Source of the DNA: Pseudomonadota bacterium
Lineage (GTDB): Bacteria; Pseudomonadota; Alphaproteobacteria; Rhizobiales; Devosiaceae
Assembly: GCA_023388175.1 (NCBI GenBank)
Contig: JAEWGT010000011.1
Coordinates: forward strand, 434,001 to 498,000
Direction of reading: 5' to 3'
Length of the DNA stretch: 64,000 nt
The notes under the pieces were generated by a model. That model saw nothing but the letters and a program-made list of their open reading frames with translations. It was not told where the DNA came from and did not search any database. This document shows, one piece after another, positions 8,016 through 17,177 of this stretch (its first letter is position 1; every line of letters begins with the position of its first letter). The position numbers and the translations under genes were made by a program.

Positions 8016-9985
8016 GCATCGAACTCGGCCACTTTTCGCTGATCCTGGCTTTTGCCATAGCGCTCGTGTCGGCCTTTGGGGGCCTGTTGCTCTGGCGGCG
8101 CGGCGACCGGCTGGCTCTTGCCCTCAGCCAGGGTGCCGTACTGCAATTCGTCCTCGTGGCTGTGGCCTTTATTGCACTGGTACAGGCCTTCGTTGTCTCC
8201 GATTTCAGCGTCAAGCTGGCCGCAAACCATTCGCACTCGCTTAAGCCTCTGATCTATAAGATCTCCGGCGTCTGGGGCAATCACGAGGGATCGCTGCTGC
8301 TCTGGATTTTGATCCTTGTGCTGTTCGGCGCGCTCGTCGCTGCGTTCGGGCGCCGCCTGCCATCCGACCTGCTCAATCTGGTGCTTGGGGCGCAAAGCCT
8401 GCTGACCGCCGCCTTTGCGGGTTTCACACTGATCACCTCCAATCCGTTCGAGCGTCTGCTTTCGCCGCCGCTTGAGGGCGCTGATCTCAATCCCATCCTC
8501 CAGGATATCGGCCTCGCCATTCATCCGCCGCTGCTTTATGCGGGCTATGTCGGCTTTTCGATCTGCTTCTCCTTCGCTATTGCCGCTTTGATTTCCGGGC
8601 GTATCGACCAGGCATGGGCGCGTTGGGTACGCCCCTGGACCATGCTGAGCTGGGTGTTCTTGACGCTGGGCATCGCCATGGGCTCGTACTGGGCCTATTA
8701 CGAGCTCGGCTGGGGTGGCTGGTGGTTCTGGGACCCGGTCGAAAATGCCAGCTTCATGCCATGGCTGGCCGGTACGGCGCTGTTGCATTCGGCTCTGGTG
8801 ATGGAAAAGCGCAATGCGCTGAAAATCTGGACGATTTTTCTCGCTATCATCACCTTCTCGCTGTCACTTCTCGGCACGTTCCTCGTGCGCTCGGGCATTC
8901 TGACATCGGTGCATACCTTCGCCAGCGATCCGACACGCGGCCTGGTGATCCTTTCGATTCTCGCCGTACTGATCGGCGGCGCCTTTATCCTGTTTGCCAT
9001 TCGCGCCCCGTCCTTGCGTCAGGGCGGGCTGTTTGCGCCGATCAGCCGGGAAGGGGCCCTGATCCTCAATAACCTGTTCCTCGCCACGGCCGTCGGCGCG
9101 GTGCTGGTCGGAACGCTCTATCCGCTATTGCTCGATGCGCTGACCGGGATCACCATTTCTGTTGGTGCGCCGTTCTTCGACTTCACCTTCGGAGCCTTGA
9201 TGGCGCCGCTGCTTCTGGTGCTGCCTTTCGGGCCGCTGCTGGCCTGGAAGCGGGCCGATCTCGTTGCCGCTGGTCAGCGCTTGATGGGCATGGCAGCGCT
9301 CGCCGTTTTTCTGGCCGTGCTGATTTCTGCGTTGGGCGGCGTATCGATCTCACTGGCGCCGCTGGGTCTGCTGCTTGGGTTCTGGGTGACGCTCGGCTCG
9401 ATCGCAGAACTGATCGAACGCGCCAAGCTGGGCCGCATTCCATTGCGGGAGAGCGTGAGACGATTGGCAGGCCTGCCGCGCAGCATCTGGTCCACGGCTT
9501 TCGGTCATCTGGGTGTGGGTCTGACGGTATTGGGGATTGTGTCAGTCACCGCATGGGAAAGCGAAACGGTGATGACGCTCAACCCGGGCGAGACGACCGA
9601 ATTGGCGGGATATGCAATTGCCTTCGATAGTTTCGAGCAGGTTCCTGGCCCCAATTATCTCGCCGATACCGGCATCTTTACCGTAACAGCGCCGGGTGGC
9701 GGCACGGCTCGTCTGGAAGCCGAACGGCGAATTTATGTTGCCAGCGGCACACCGACGACCGAGGCCGCAATACAAACCTATGGCCTGTCGCAGCTCTACC
9801 TCCAGCTTGGTGAGCCGCTGGACGACACCCATGTCATCCGCATCTGGCACAAGCCCTATATCCTTCTCATATGGATCGGCTGTCTGGTCATGTCCGGGGC
9901 AGGGGTCCTGTCGTTGACGGATCGTCGGATGCGGCTTGGTGCGCCTCAACGCTCACGCAAGGCGGTGCCGGGGGCGCTTCCATGA
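8012..9985 (+). CDS. ccmF: Cytochrome c-type biogenesis haem lyase subunit CcmF (CycK)
   Basis: 657 aa from the GTG at 8012, which overlaps the ccmE TGA as GTGA; the in-frame ATG upstream lies inside ccmE. Polytopic membrane protein with about 14-15 hydrophobic segments. The tryptophan-rich haem-handling signature 'GWGGWWFWDPVENASFMPW' sits at about residues 231-250, and conserved histidines such as 'WGNHEGS' (about 90) are typical haem ligands. It works with CcmH and CcmI to form thioether bonds between haem and apocytochrome CxxCH motifs in the periplasm. Confidence 0.97.
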   Translation: MSIELGHFSLILAFAIALVSAFGGLLLWRRGDRLALALSQGAVLQFVLVAVAFIALVQAFVVSDFSVKLAANHSHSLKPLIYKISGVWGNHEGSLLLWILILVLFGALVAAFGRRLPSDLLNLVLGAQSLLTAAFAGFTLITSNPFERLLSPPLEGADLNPILQDIGLAIHPPLLYAGYVGFSICFSFAIAALISGRIDQAWARWVRPWTMLSWVFLTLGIAMGSYWAYYELGWGGWWFWDPVENASFMPWLAGTALLHSALVMEKRNALKIWTIFLAIITFSLSLLGTFLVRSGILTSVHTFASDPTRGLVILSILAVLIGGAFILFAIRAPSLRQGGLFAPISREGALILNNLFLATAVGAVLVGTLYPLLLDALTGITISVGAPFFDFTFGALMAPLLLVLPFGPLLAWKRADLVAAGQRLMGMAALAVFLAVLISALGGVSISLAPLGLLLGFWVTLGSIAELIERAKLGRIPLRESVRRLAGLPRSIWSTAFGHLGVGLTVLGIVSVTAWESETVMTLNPGETTELAGYAIAFDSFEQVPGPNYLADTGIFTVTAPGGGTARLEAERRIYVASGTPTTEAAIQTYGLSQLYLQLGEPLDDTHVIRIWHKPYILLIWIGCLVMSGAGVLSLTDRRMRLGAPQRSRKAVPGALP

Positions 9986-10446
9986 TGCTGAGGTCATTGC
10001 TTCTCTGCATCATGCTGGTGATTTCAGCGCCGCTTGCGGCTCTGGGGCCCGACGAGATATTGCCTGATCCCGCCCTCGAATCCCGGGCACGCGAGCTGTC
10101 CGCGGGTCTGCGCTGTCTTGTTTGCCAGAACCAGTCCATCGACGACAGCGATGCTGAACTGGCCCGGGATCTGCGGGTTCTGGTGCGCGAACGTCTGGTG
10201 GCGGGCGACAGCAATGACGAGGTAGAGCAGTATATCGTCGATCGTTACGGCGAATACGTGCTGCTTAACCCCCGTATGGGCGCTCATACGCTCATTTTGT
10301 GGGTTTCGGCGCCGATTTTGCTTCTCGTCGGCCTTGCTGCCCTTCTCCTGGCGCGCCGTCAAATGGTGCCGCCCGCGGCGCCGGCACTGACACAGGAAGA
10401 GCAGGCTGTGCTTGCCGAACTGCAGCGCGACAAGGATCAGCAATAA
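9982..10446 (+). CDS. ccmH: Cytochrome c maturation thioredoxin-like protein CcmH (CycL)
   Basis: 154 aa from the ATG at 9982, overlapping the ccmF stop as ATGA; a second Met follows immediately. The signal peptide occupies about residues 1-20. The redox motif 'LRCLVCQNQS' (CxxC) is the family hallmark and reduces apocytochrome cysteines before haem ligation. One C-terminal membrane anchor ('LILWVSAPILLLVGLAALLLARR') follows, then a short charged cytoplasmic tail. This is the short rhizobial form without the fused CcmI domain, consistent with the separate ccmI gene. Confidence 0.95.
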   Translation: MMLRSLLLCIMLVISAPLAALGPDEILPDPALESRARELSAGLRCLVCQNQSIDDSDAELARDLRVLVRERLVAGDSNDEVEQYIVDRYGEYVLLNPRMGAHTLILWVSAPILLLVGLAALLLARRQMVPPAAPALTQEEQAVLAELQRDKDQQ

Positions 10447-10571
10447 AGCGGCCGCAATCTCGCCCGCAACATTGCCAAACCTTAATGTCAGCGCAACTTC
10501 ACAGCAAGGCTCGCTGTTCCATATCTATGGCCACAAGCTGTTGAGAGCTTAAACGAAGGAGACTGTTTCCT

Positions 10572-12104
10572 ATGCGTTCGACTCTAATTTCGCGTACAAG
10601 TCGCTGGCTCGGTGCGTCGGCGCTGGCGCTGCTGGTCGGCGTGGGCGGTGTATCCACCGCATTCGTGATGACCGGCCAGGCCGCTAATGCGCAGGTGCAG
10701 AACGCTGCGCAGATTGTTGTGCCCCAGACCAGCGTTCAGCAGGGTTTTGCTGACCTCGTAGAGGCCGTTAAGCCTGCCGTGGTGTCGATCCGCGTCGAGG
10801 CCGAGGCCCCCGGTCGCACCGTTCAGCGCGGCGGCCGCGATTTTAATTTCGAGTTCAATTTCCCCGATCTGCCTGAAGATCACCCCTTCCGCGATTTCTT
10901 TGACCAGTTCGGCAACAATTCGCCGGGCAATCGTGGTGGCCAGGGTGGCGAGCCCCGCCCGCGCCAGTTCATGGCAGCCGGCTCCGGCTTCATCATTTCC
11001 GAAGACGGTTATGTCGTCACCAACAACCACGTCGTTGAAGATGCTACCAAGGTAACGGTCGTGTTCGAAGATGGCAGCGAGCAGGTGGCCGAGATCGTCG
11101 GTACAGACGAGCGGACCGATTTGGCCGTGCTCAAGATCGAGGGTGACGACCTGCCTTTCGTGACCTTTGAGGACGAAGCCAGCCGCGTCGGAGACTGGGT
11201 GGTCGCCGTTGGTAACCCCTTCGGCCTTGGCGGCACGGTGACCGTGGGTGTCATCTCCGGTGCGGGCCGCAATATCGGCGGTTCCAACTATGGCGATTTC
11301 CTGCAGATCGATGCGGCGGTGAATACCGGCAATTCGGGTGGCCCGGCCTTCAACACCAACGGCGAAGTGGTCGGCGTCAACACCGCTATCTATTCGCCCA
11401 ATGGCGGCAATGTGGGTATCGCTTTTGCCATCCCGGCGCATACCGTCAAGCAGATCATCGGCCAGTTGATCCAGGACGGTTCGGTGACTCGCGGTTATCT
11501 TGGCGTTTCCATCCAGGATGTCAGCAAGGACATCGCAGATGGCGTGGGCCTGCCGAACGCGCGCGGCGCCATTGTCCGTGAGCCGACCGAAGACGGCCCC
11601 GCAGGCGCCGCCGGTGTCAGGTCAGGTGACATCATCCTCAAGGTCGATGGAGACCAGATCGATGACGCGCTGGACCTGAGCCGGACTATCGCAGGCAAGG
11701 CCCCGGATTCCACGGTCGAACTGACAGTGTGGCGCGATGGTGCGGAAACCACGATCTCGGTACAGCTCTACCAACTCGATGAAACTGCTCAGGCAACGCC
11801 TGATACTCCGACCCCGCCGCAGGCCTTGCCTCAGGCAACCACCAGCCTTGGCCTGACCCTTGTGCCCAATGGTGACGGTTCGGGTGGCCTGCTGGTGCAG
11901 AATGTCGAGGAAGACAGTGCCGCTGGTCAGCGTGGCATTGCCACGGGCGACGTGGTTCTTGAGGTCGACAACAAGGTAGTCCAGACCGCCGGCGACTTCG
12001 ATCAGGCCATTGCCGGCGTGCAGGAAAAGGGTCTCAATACCGCCCTGCTGAAGGTGTCGCGCGGTGGCGAAGCCCGCTTCATCGGGTTGCCGATCACCGA
12101 ATAG
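10572..12104 (+). CDS. degP: Periplasmic serine protease DegP/HtrA (Do family)
   Basis: 510 aa: signal peptide (cleavage probably after 'ANAQ', about residue 40), trypsin-like domain, two PDZ domains (about 290-380 and 415-505). The catalytic triad is visible as H153 ('NNHVVED'), D183 ('RTDLAVL') and S255 ('GNSGGPAF'). It degrades or refolds misfolded envelope proteins. A clear GAAGGAG lies about 10 bases before the ATG. It follows ccmH after 125 bases and precedes a two-component pair, an arrangement seen in rhizobia. A strong hairpin follows the stop codon. Confidence 0.95.
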   Translation: MRSTLISRTSRWLGASALALLVGVGGVSTAFVMTGQAANAQVQNAAQIVVPQTSVQQGFADLVEAVKPAVVSIRVEAEAPGRTVQRGGRDFNFEFNFPDLPEDHPFRDFFDQFGNNSPGNRGGQGGEPRPRQFMAAGSGFIISEDGYVVTNNHVVEDATKVTVVFEDGSEQVAEIVGTDERTDLAVLKIEGDDLPFVTFEDEASRVGDWVVAVGNPFGLGGTVTVGVISGAGRNIGGSNYGDFLQIDAAVNTGNSGGPAFNTNGEVVGVNTAIYSPNGGNVGIAFAIPAHTVKQIIGQLIQDGSVTRGYLGVSIQDVSKDIADGVGLPNARGAIVREPTEDGPAGAAGVRSGDIILKVDGDQIDDALDLSRTIAGKAPDSTVELTVWRDGAETTISVQLYQLDETAQATPDTPTPPQALPQATTSLGLTLVPNGDGSGGLLVQNVEEDSAAGQRGIATGDVVLEVDNKVVQTAGDFDQAIAGVQEKGLNTALLKVSRGGEARFIGLPITE

Positions 12105-12114
12105 TCTGCATTGA

Positions 12115-12142
12115 CCCCGGAACCTCGGTTCCGGGGTTACTT
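12115..12142 (+). terminator. Terminator-like hairpin after degP
   Basis: An inverted repeat (12115-12122 with 12129-12136, CCCCGGAA/TTCCGGGG) ends in a weak T-rich tail. It lies 18 bases before the response-regulator start, so it could attenuate rather than fully block read-through. Confidence 0.6.
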
Positions 12143-12159
12143 TACCGGAGCTTGGGGCG

Positions 12160-12831
12160 TTGAAAATTCTGTTGATCGAGGATGACCGCGAGGCGGCAAG
12201 TTATCTCGTCCAGGCTTTGGACGAGGCTGGCCATGTCACACATCATGCTGCCGACGGCGAAACGGGCTACGCCATGGCATCGGGCATGGATTATGACGTC
12301 CTGATCGTGGACCGGATGCTGCCCCGCCGCGATGGCCTGTCCATCGTCGAAAGTCTTCGGGCTGAGGACGACAAGACGCCCGTGCTGATCCTTTCGGCCT
12401 TGGGGGAAGTCGATGACCGGGTGACTGGTCTGCGGGCTGGCGGCGACGATTATCTCACCAAGCCTTACGCCTTCACTGAGCTGCTGGCGCGTGTCGAAGT
12501 TCTGGCCCGCCGCTCCAGTCCTGCCGAAGCGGCGACCAATTATTCCGTGGGCGGCCTGTCGCTGGACAGGCTGAGCCGCAAGGTTGAGCGGGATGGTGAA
12601 ACCATCCTGTTGCAGCCGCGCGAGTTCCGGCTGCTCGAATATCTGATGAAGAATGCCGGTAAGGTGGTCACGCGCACCATGCTGCTGGAAAATGTCTGGG
12701 ATTATCATTTCGACCCCCAGACCAATGTCATCGACGTGCATATGTCGCGTTTGCGGTCCAAGATCGACAAAGGCCATGCCGTGCCGTTGCTGCATACCGT
12801 GCGCGGCGCCGGCTACATGATCCGGGACTAG
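12160..12831 (+). CDS. OmpR-family response regulator
   Basis: 223 aa. Receiver domain at about residues 1-115 with the acidic pair 'EDD', the phosphoacceptor D51 ('LIVDRMLP') and the 'KPY' lysine near 101. Winged-helix DNA-binding domain at about 125-222, ending 'HTVRGAGYMIRD'. The start is TTG at 12160, the only start that gives the canonical 'MKILLIEDD' N-terminus; a GGAG lies upstream. The partner kinase begins 3 bases after the stop. Its position after degP suggests an envelope-related input, but target genes cannot be read from sequence. Confidence 0.93.
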   Translation: MKILLIEDDREAASYLVQALDEAGHVTHHAADGETGYAMASGMDYDVLIVDRMLPRRDGLSIVESLRAEDDKTPVLILSALGEVDDRVTGLRAGGDDYLTKPYAFTELLARVEVLARRSSPAEAATNYSVGGLSLDRLSRKVERDGETILLQPREFRLLEYLMKNAGKVVTRTMLLENVWDYHFDPQTNVIDVHMSRLRSKIDKGHAVPLLHTVRGAGYMIRD

Positions 12832-12834
12832 CAA

Positions 12835-14244
12835 GTGAGCCGCTTTGCCCAGGTCTGGCGGACATCGACGGTTCGGCTGACCGCGACCTTCATCACGATC
12901 TTTGTCATTTTCGCTATTCTGCTCATGGCGTTTATCGGCTGGCAGTCGAGTGTTTCGATCCAGCGCCAGCAGGCCAACGACATCGACCGTGAGATTGTCC
13001 AGTTCCAGCGCGTTGAGGCCGTGCAGGGCATCCGGGCGCTGGCCTTCGCGGTCAATCGCGTCTCATCGCAGCCCGGTCCGGGCCTCTATTATCTCGGAGA
13101 TGCCGCCGGCTTGATGCTGCTTGGCAATCTCAGCGATATACCGCCCGAAGTCCTCATAGAGCCTGGCGTTTATAGCTTCGACTACGAACGGCCCGATCCA
13201 TGGGGCGATGGCGAGGCTGACTCAGAGGTGCCCAAGCGCTCAGGTGTTGCGGTGGTCCGGTCGGTGGAGATTGGAAACGGTCTCCGCCTGATCGTTGGGC
13301 GCGACGTGGTCGAACGACGCGGCTATTCCGCTATCATTCTCCAGAGTTTTCTTGTTGGCGTCGCCGGTATCATCGTGTTTTCCGTCATTGCTGGCGGCAT
13401 CACCGCACGCCGCGTATTGCGTCGTATCGACACCATCCGCGACACGTCCACAAAGATCATGTCCGGCAATCTGTCCGAGCGTGTTCCTCTCACGAGGCGC
13501 AATGACGAGTTCGACGGTCTGGCCACCAACCTCAACGCCATGCTCGACCGCATCGAGCAGCTGCTGCAGGGGCTAAAGGAGGTCACCGATAATGTCGCGC
13601 ACGATCTCAAGACGCCACTGACGCGCCTGCGCAACAAGGCCGAATCCGCCCTGCGGGACAATGCTACCGACGACATGCGCAAGGATGCGCTCGAATCGGT
13701 CATCGGCGAAAGCGACCGTCTGATCCAGACCTTCAACGCGCTGCTCATGATTGCCCGCGTCGAGGCCGGTGCGCCTTCGGGAGCATTGTCCGAAATCAAT
13801 GTCAGCGATGTCGTCGCCGATCTGGCCGAGCTTTACGGCCCTGTTGCAGAGGATGCCAGTATCGAAGTCACCAGCACGATCGAGCCGGACGTCATGCTCA
13901 AGGCCAATCGGGAATTGATCGGTCAGGCTATGGTCAACCTGCTGGAGAACGCCGTCAAATACGCCCGTCCAGATGATGGCAGCGTGGGAAAGATCAATGT
14001 CGAGCTCAGGCGTGACGCAGACATCGTGCGTGTTGTGGTGGCCGACAATGGATCAGGCATTCCCGAAGCGGACCGCAAGCGCGTCCTGGAGCGGTTCGTG
14101 AGGCTTGAACAGAGCCGGTCCGAGCCGGGCTCCGGGCTCGGGCTGGCCTTGGTCAATGCGGTGGCGCGCCTGCATGGCGGCGCATTTCGCATCGAGGACA
14201 ATCAGCCGGGCGTTCGCGCCGTGCTTGAACTGCCCGGCGCATAG
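12835..14244 (+). CDS. Two-component sensor histidine kinase
   Basis: 469 aa, GTG start 3 bases after the regulator. TM1 at about residues 15-38, a periplasmic region of about 125 residues, TM2 at about 168-188, HAMP, phosphoacceptor H256 in 'NVAHDLKTPLTRLR', N-box 'LLENAVKYA' and G-boxes 'DNGSGIP' and 'GSGLGL'. The 'AHDLKTPLTRLR' H-box places it with the CusS/QseC-like group. The sensor region has no recognisable PAS domain or metal-binding motif, so the signal is unknown. It is followed at 45 bases by glnE. Confidence 0.92.
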   Translation: MSRFAQVWRTSTVRLTATFITIFVIFAILLMAFIGWQSSVSIQRQQANDIDREIVQFQRVEAVQGIRALAFAVNRVSSQPGPGLYYLGDAAGLMLLGNLSDIPPEVLIEPGVYSFDYERPDPWGDGEADSEVPKRSGVAVVRSVEIGNGLRLIVGRDVVERRGYSAIILQSFLVGVAGIIVFSVIAGGITARRVLRRIDTIRDTSTKIMSGNLSERVPLTRRNDEFDGLATNLNAMLDRIEQLLQGLKEVTDNVAHDLKTPLTRLRNKAESALRDNATDDMRKDALESVIGESDRLIQTFNALLMIARVEAGAPSGALSEINVSDVVADLAELYGPVAEDASIEVTSTIEPDVMLKANRELIGQAMVNLLENAVKYARPDDGSVGKINVELRRDADIVRVVVADNGSGIPEADRKRVLERFVRLEQSRSEPGSGLGLALVNAVARLHGGAFRIEDNQPGVRAVLELPGA

Positions 14245-14288
14245 CGGCGAGCCTTGCGGCCCTTGTCGCGCCAAGCTATGCCTCAAAA

Positions 14289-17168
14289 ATGAGCATCACC
14301 CTCTCCCCTTTGCCGCCTGTTGATCACCCCCAATTCGACGCGCTGGTCAAGGACCTGCCGGCCGACGCCGCTGCCGTTTTCCGGTCGCTGCAGCCGCTTC
14401 TTGGCCCACTGCTTGAATCGGCACCTTACCTGCTCGGACTCGCACGCGACCACGCCGAGTGGCTGACAGAGACTCTCGACAGCACTGCGGATCAGATGTT
14501 TGCCCGCCTGCTTGAGGTCGTTGGCGAAGCGGGCCTCGTTGCCGATGAGGTTGAGCTTGGCCGCGCGCTTCGCGTTGCCAAGGGGCGTACCGCTCTGCTT
14601 GCGGCAATGGCCGAAACCGGCGGCGCCTGGACCACTGCGCGCGCCACTGAAGCCCTGTCCGATCTGGCCGATGCTGCACTCGATGCGGGAATGAGCTTCC
14701 TTATGCGTCAGGCGGCCGAAAAAGGGCAATTGGTGATCCCGGCGGCGGAGGCCCGTCCCGCCAATTCCGGCCTTGCCCTGTTTGCCCTTGGCAAGCATGG
14801 CGGGCGCGAGCTCAACTATTCTTCGGACATCGACATCGTCGCCTTCTTCGATCCGCAAAAAACGGTGCTGGCCGATCCGGGCGAAGCGACGAAAATCTAT
14901 TCGCGCATGGTGCAGAAGCTTGTGGGTCTCATGGAGGACCAGCAATTGGGAGGCTATGTCTTCCGCACCGATCTGCGCCTGCGGCCCGATCCCGGTTCGA
15001 CCCCGGTGGCGCTCTCGGTCGATGCCGCGATTGCCTATTACGAGGTGCGCGGCCAGAACTGGGAACGCGCCGCCTGGATCAAGGCAAGACCCTGCGCTGG
15101 CGACAAGCAGGTGGGCGAGGCCTTCCTCAAGGAACTGGCGCCCTATGTCTGGCGCAAGCATCTCGACTTCGCCACCATTGCCGACATCCAGGCCATGAAG
15201 CGCCAGATCAACGTGTCGAAGAAGGTGGGCGACATCCGGGTCGAGGGGCACAATGTCAAGCTCGGGCGCGGCGGCATCCGCGAGATCGAGTTCTTCGCCC
15301 AGACCCAGCAATTGATAGCCGGCGGCCGTGACAAGACCCTGCGCGTCCGTCCGACATGCCATGCCCTGGCAGCCTTGGCTGAAGCCAATTGGATCGGCGC
15401 CCAAACGGCGAAGGAACTGACGGACACATATTGGTACCTGCGTGCCGTCGAAAATCGCCTGCAAATGCTGCGCGATGAACAGACCCATATCATGCCGGAC
15501 ACGCCCGAAGGCGTTGCGGTGATCGGCCGGTTGATGGGACAATCGGACCTTGCCCAGTTCGAGCGCGATTACCGTGCGGCCCTTGAGCTTGTTGCGCGTT
15601 ATTATGCAGAATTGTTTACCGAGGGCGAGACGCTTGGCTCGGGCGAAGGCAACCTTGTCTTCACCGGCAGCGACGATGATCCTGAAACCCTTGAAACCCT
15701 TACCGCGATGGGGTTCTCGGACGCGCACAAAGCCATAGAAACCGTACGGAAGTGGCACTACGGCAGCTATGCCGCCACGCGAACGTCGGCCGCACGGGCG
15801 CATCTCACAGAACTGCTGCCGTCCCTGCTCAAGACGCTTGGCAGGGCCGGCAATGCCGACGAAGCTCTGGCGCGCATGGATGATTTCCTGTCGCGGCTTC
15901 CTGCCGGTGTGCAGCTCTTCGCCCTGCTGCGTAACCACGAGCAATTGCGCACGCTGCTGGTGCAATTCATGGCCTCGGCGCCGCGCATGGCCGAAGCGGT
16001 CATTCATCGTGCCCATGTCATGGACGGCCTGATTGACCCGGCCTTCGCCAACGATGTCACCCATCGCTCGGTACTCGTTGCCAAGGTCGACGCATTCCTG
16101 GCGGATGCGCGCTCCTATGAGGAATTGATTGATCGTGCGCGCATCATCGGGCAGGAGCAGAAATTTCTTGTAGCGGCCGGCCTCCTCTCCGGCACGGTGA
16201 GCGCAACCGGGGCAGGGGAACAGTTTACGGCCCTGGCCGAAACGCTGCTGCACCGCCTCTTCGACAAGGTGCAGGACGAATTTGCTATTCGCCACGGCCG
16301 CATTCCCGGCGCAGAACTGGCCCTTCTGGCCTTCGGCAAGATGGCCAGTGGTGAGATGACGTTCACCTCCGACCTCGATTTCTTCCTGCTCTACGACGCG
16401 CCTGAGACCGACTCCGATGGCGAACGCTCGTTGTCCACGTCACATTATTTCGCGCGCCTGACGCAGCGCCTCGTTGCTGCGGTGTCTGCGCCGACCGCTG
16501 AGGGCGTCCTCTATGAAGCTGATATGCGTCTAAGGCCGTCCGGCAATGCCGGGCCATTGGCCACCAGCCTCGTCGGCTTCCGCGCCTATCACAAGGACAA
16601 CGCCTGGACCTGGGAGCATCTGGCGCTGAGCCGGGCGCGCGTCGTTGCGGCAACCGGCTCGCTCGGCGAACGGGTGGATGTTGAAATTGCCGAGGTCATG
16701 TCGCGGCAGCGCGATATCGCCAGGACCATCGAGGACGTCATTTCGATGCGGGATCTAATGGCCCGCGAACGCAAGCCGCGTCATGCCTTCGATCTCAAGC
16801 TGGCCAATGGCGGGCTTGTCGATCTCGAATTCATCGCCCAGTCGGCGCAATTGGTCGCGGGAAGGCAGATCGGCATGCCGCAGGCCTCGACCGCGCGGGT
16901 GCTGGCCCGACTTGGCGAGATCGGCCTGGTCCCGGCCGGTCAGCGCCTTGCCGAGATTCATGGCCTCTATTCTACCATTCTGCAGGTCATGAGCTCGGCG
17001 CTGATCAGCCCTTTCAAGGAGGCGGCATGGTCGCCGGCTTTCAAGGAACTGCTCGCCCAGCTCTCGCACTATCCCGATTTCGGGCGGCTGGAGCTCGATG
17101 TCCGGCAGATGCAGGAAGAAGTGGCAGCGGCCGCGTCTGACTGGTACGCGCGGGCAGTCCGCCTCTAG
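14289..17168 (+). CDS. glnE: Bifunctional glutamine synthetase adenylyltransferase/deadenylase GlnE
   Basis: 959 aa, the full length for the family. It adenylylates glutamine synthetase when nitrogen is plentiful and removes AMP when it is scarce, under PII control. Two nucleotidyltransferase domains are visible through repeated signatures: 'GKHGGRELNYSSDIDIV' at about residue 168 and 'GKMASGEMTFTSDLDFF' at about 683, each with the paired metal-binding aspartates. Sequence between and after them is helical, as in the family. It ends 9 bases before a convergent kinase gene. Confidence 0.96.
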   Translation: MSITLSPLPPVDHPQFDALVKDLPADAAAVFRSLQPLLGPLLESAPYLLGLARDHAEWLTETLDSTADQMFARLLEVVGEAGLVADEVELGRALRVAKGRTALLAAMAETGGAWTTARATEALSDLADAALDAGMSFLMRQAAEKGQLVIPAAEARPANSGLALFALGKHGGRELNYSSDIDIVAFFDPQKTVLADPGEATKIYSRMVQKLVGLMEDQQLGGYVFRTDLRLRPDPGSTPVALSVDAAIAYYEVRGQNWERAAWIKARPCAGDKQVGEAFLKELAPYVWRKHLDFATIADIQAMKRQINVSKKVGDIRVEGHNVKLGRGGIREIEFFAQTQQLIAGGRDKTLRVRPTCHALAALAEANWIGAQTAKELTDTYWYLRAVENRLQMLRDEQTHIMPDTPEGVAVIGRLMGQSDLAQFERDYRAALELVARYYAELFTEGETLGSGEGNLVFTGSDDDPETLETLTAMGFSDAHKAIETVRKWHYGSYAATRTSAARAHLTELLPSLLKTLGRAGNADEALARMDDFLSRLPAGVQLFALLRNHEQLRTLLVQFMASAPRMAEAVIHRAHVMDGLIDPAFANDVTHRSVLVAKVDAFLADARSYEELIDRARIIGQEQKFLVAAGLLSGTVSATGAGEQFTALAETLLHRLFDKVQDEFAIRHGRIPGAELALLAFGKMASGEMTFTSDLDFFLLYDAPETDSDGERSLSTSHYFARLTQRLVAAVSAPTAEGVLYEADMRLRPSGNAGPLATSLVGFRAYHKDNAWTWEHLALSRARVVAATGSLGERVDVEIAEVMSRQRDIARTIEDVISMRDLMARERKPRHAFDLKLANGGLVDLEFIAQSAQLVAGRQIGMPQASTARVLARLGEIGLVPAGQRLAEIHGLYSTILQVMSSALISPFKEAAWSPAFKELLAQLSHYPDFGRLELDVRQMQEEVAAAASDWYARAVRL

Positions 17169-17177
17169 GCTGAAGGC

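Noticed and set aside
14283..16295. 670-residue open frame opposite glnE
   Set aside because: No recognisable domain and no ribosome binding site, and it lies wholly inside the conserved glnE.
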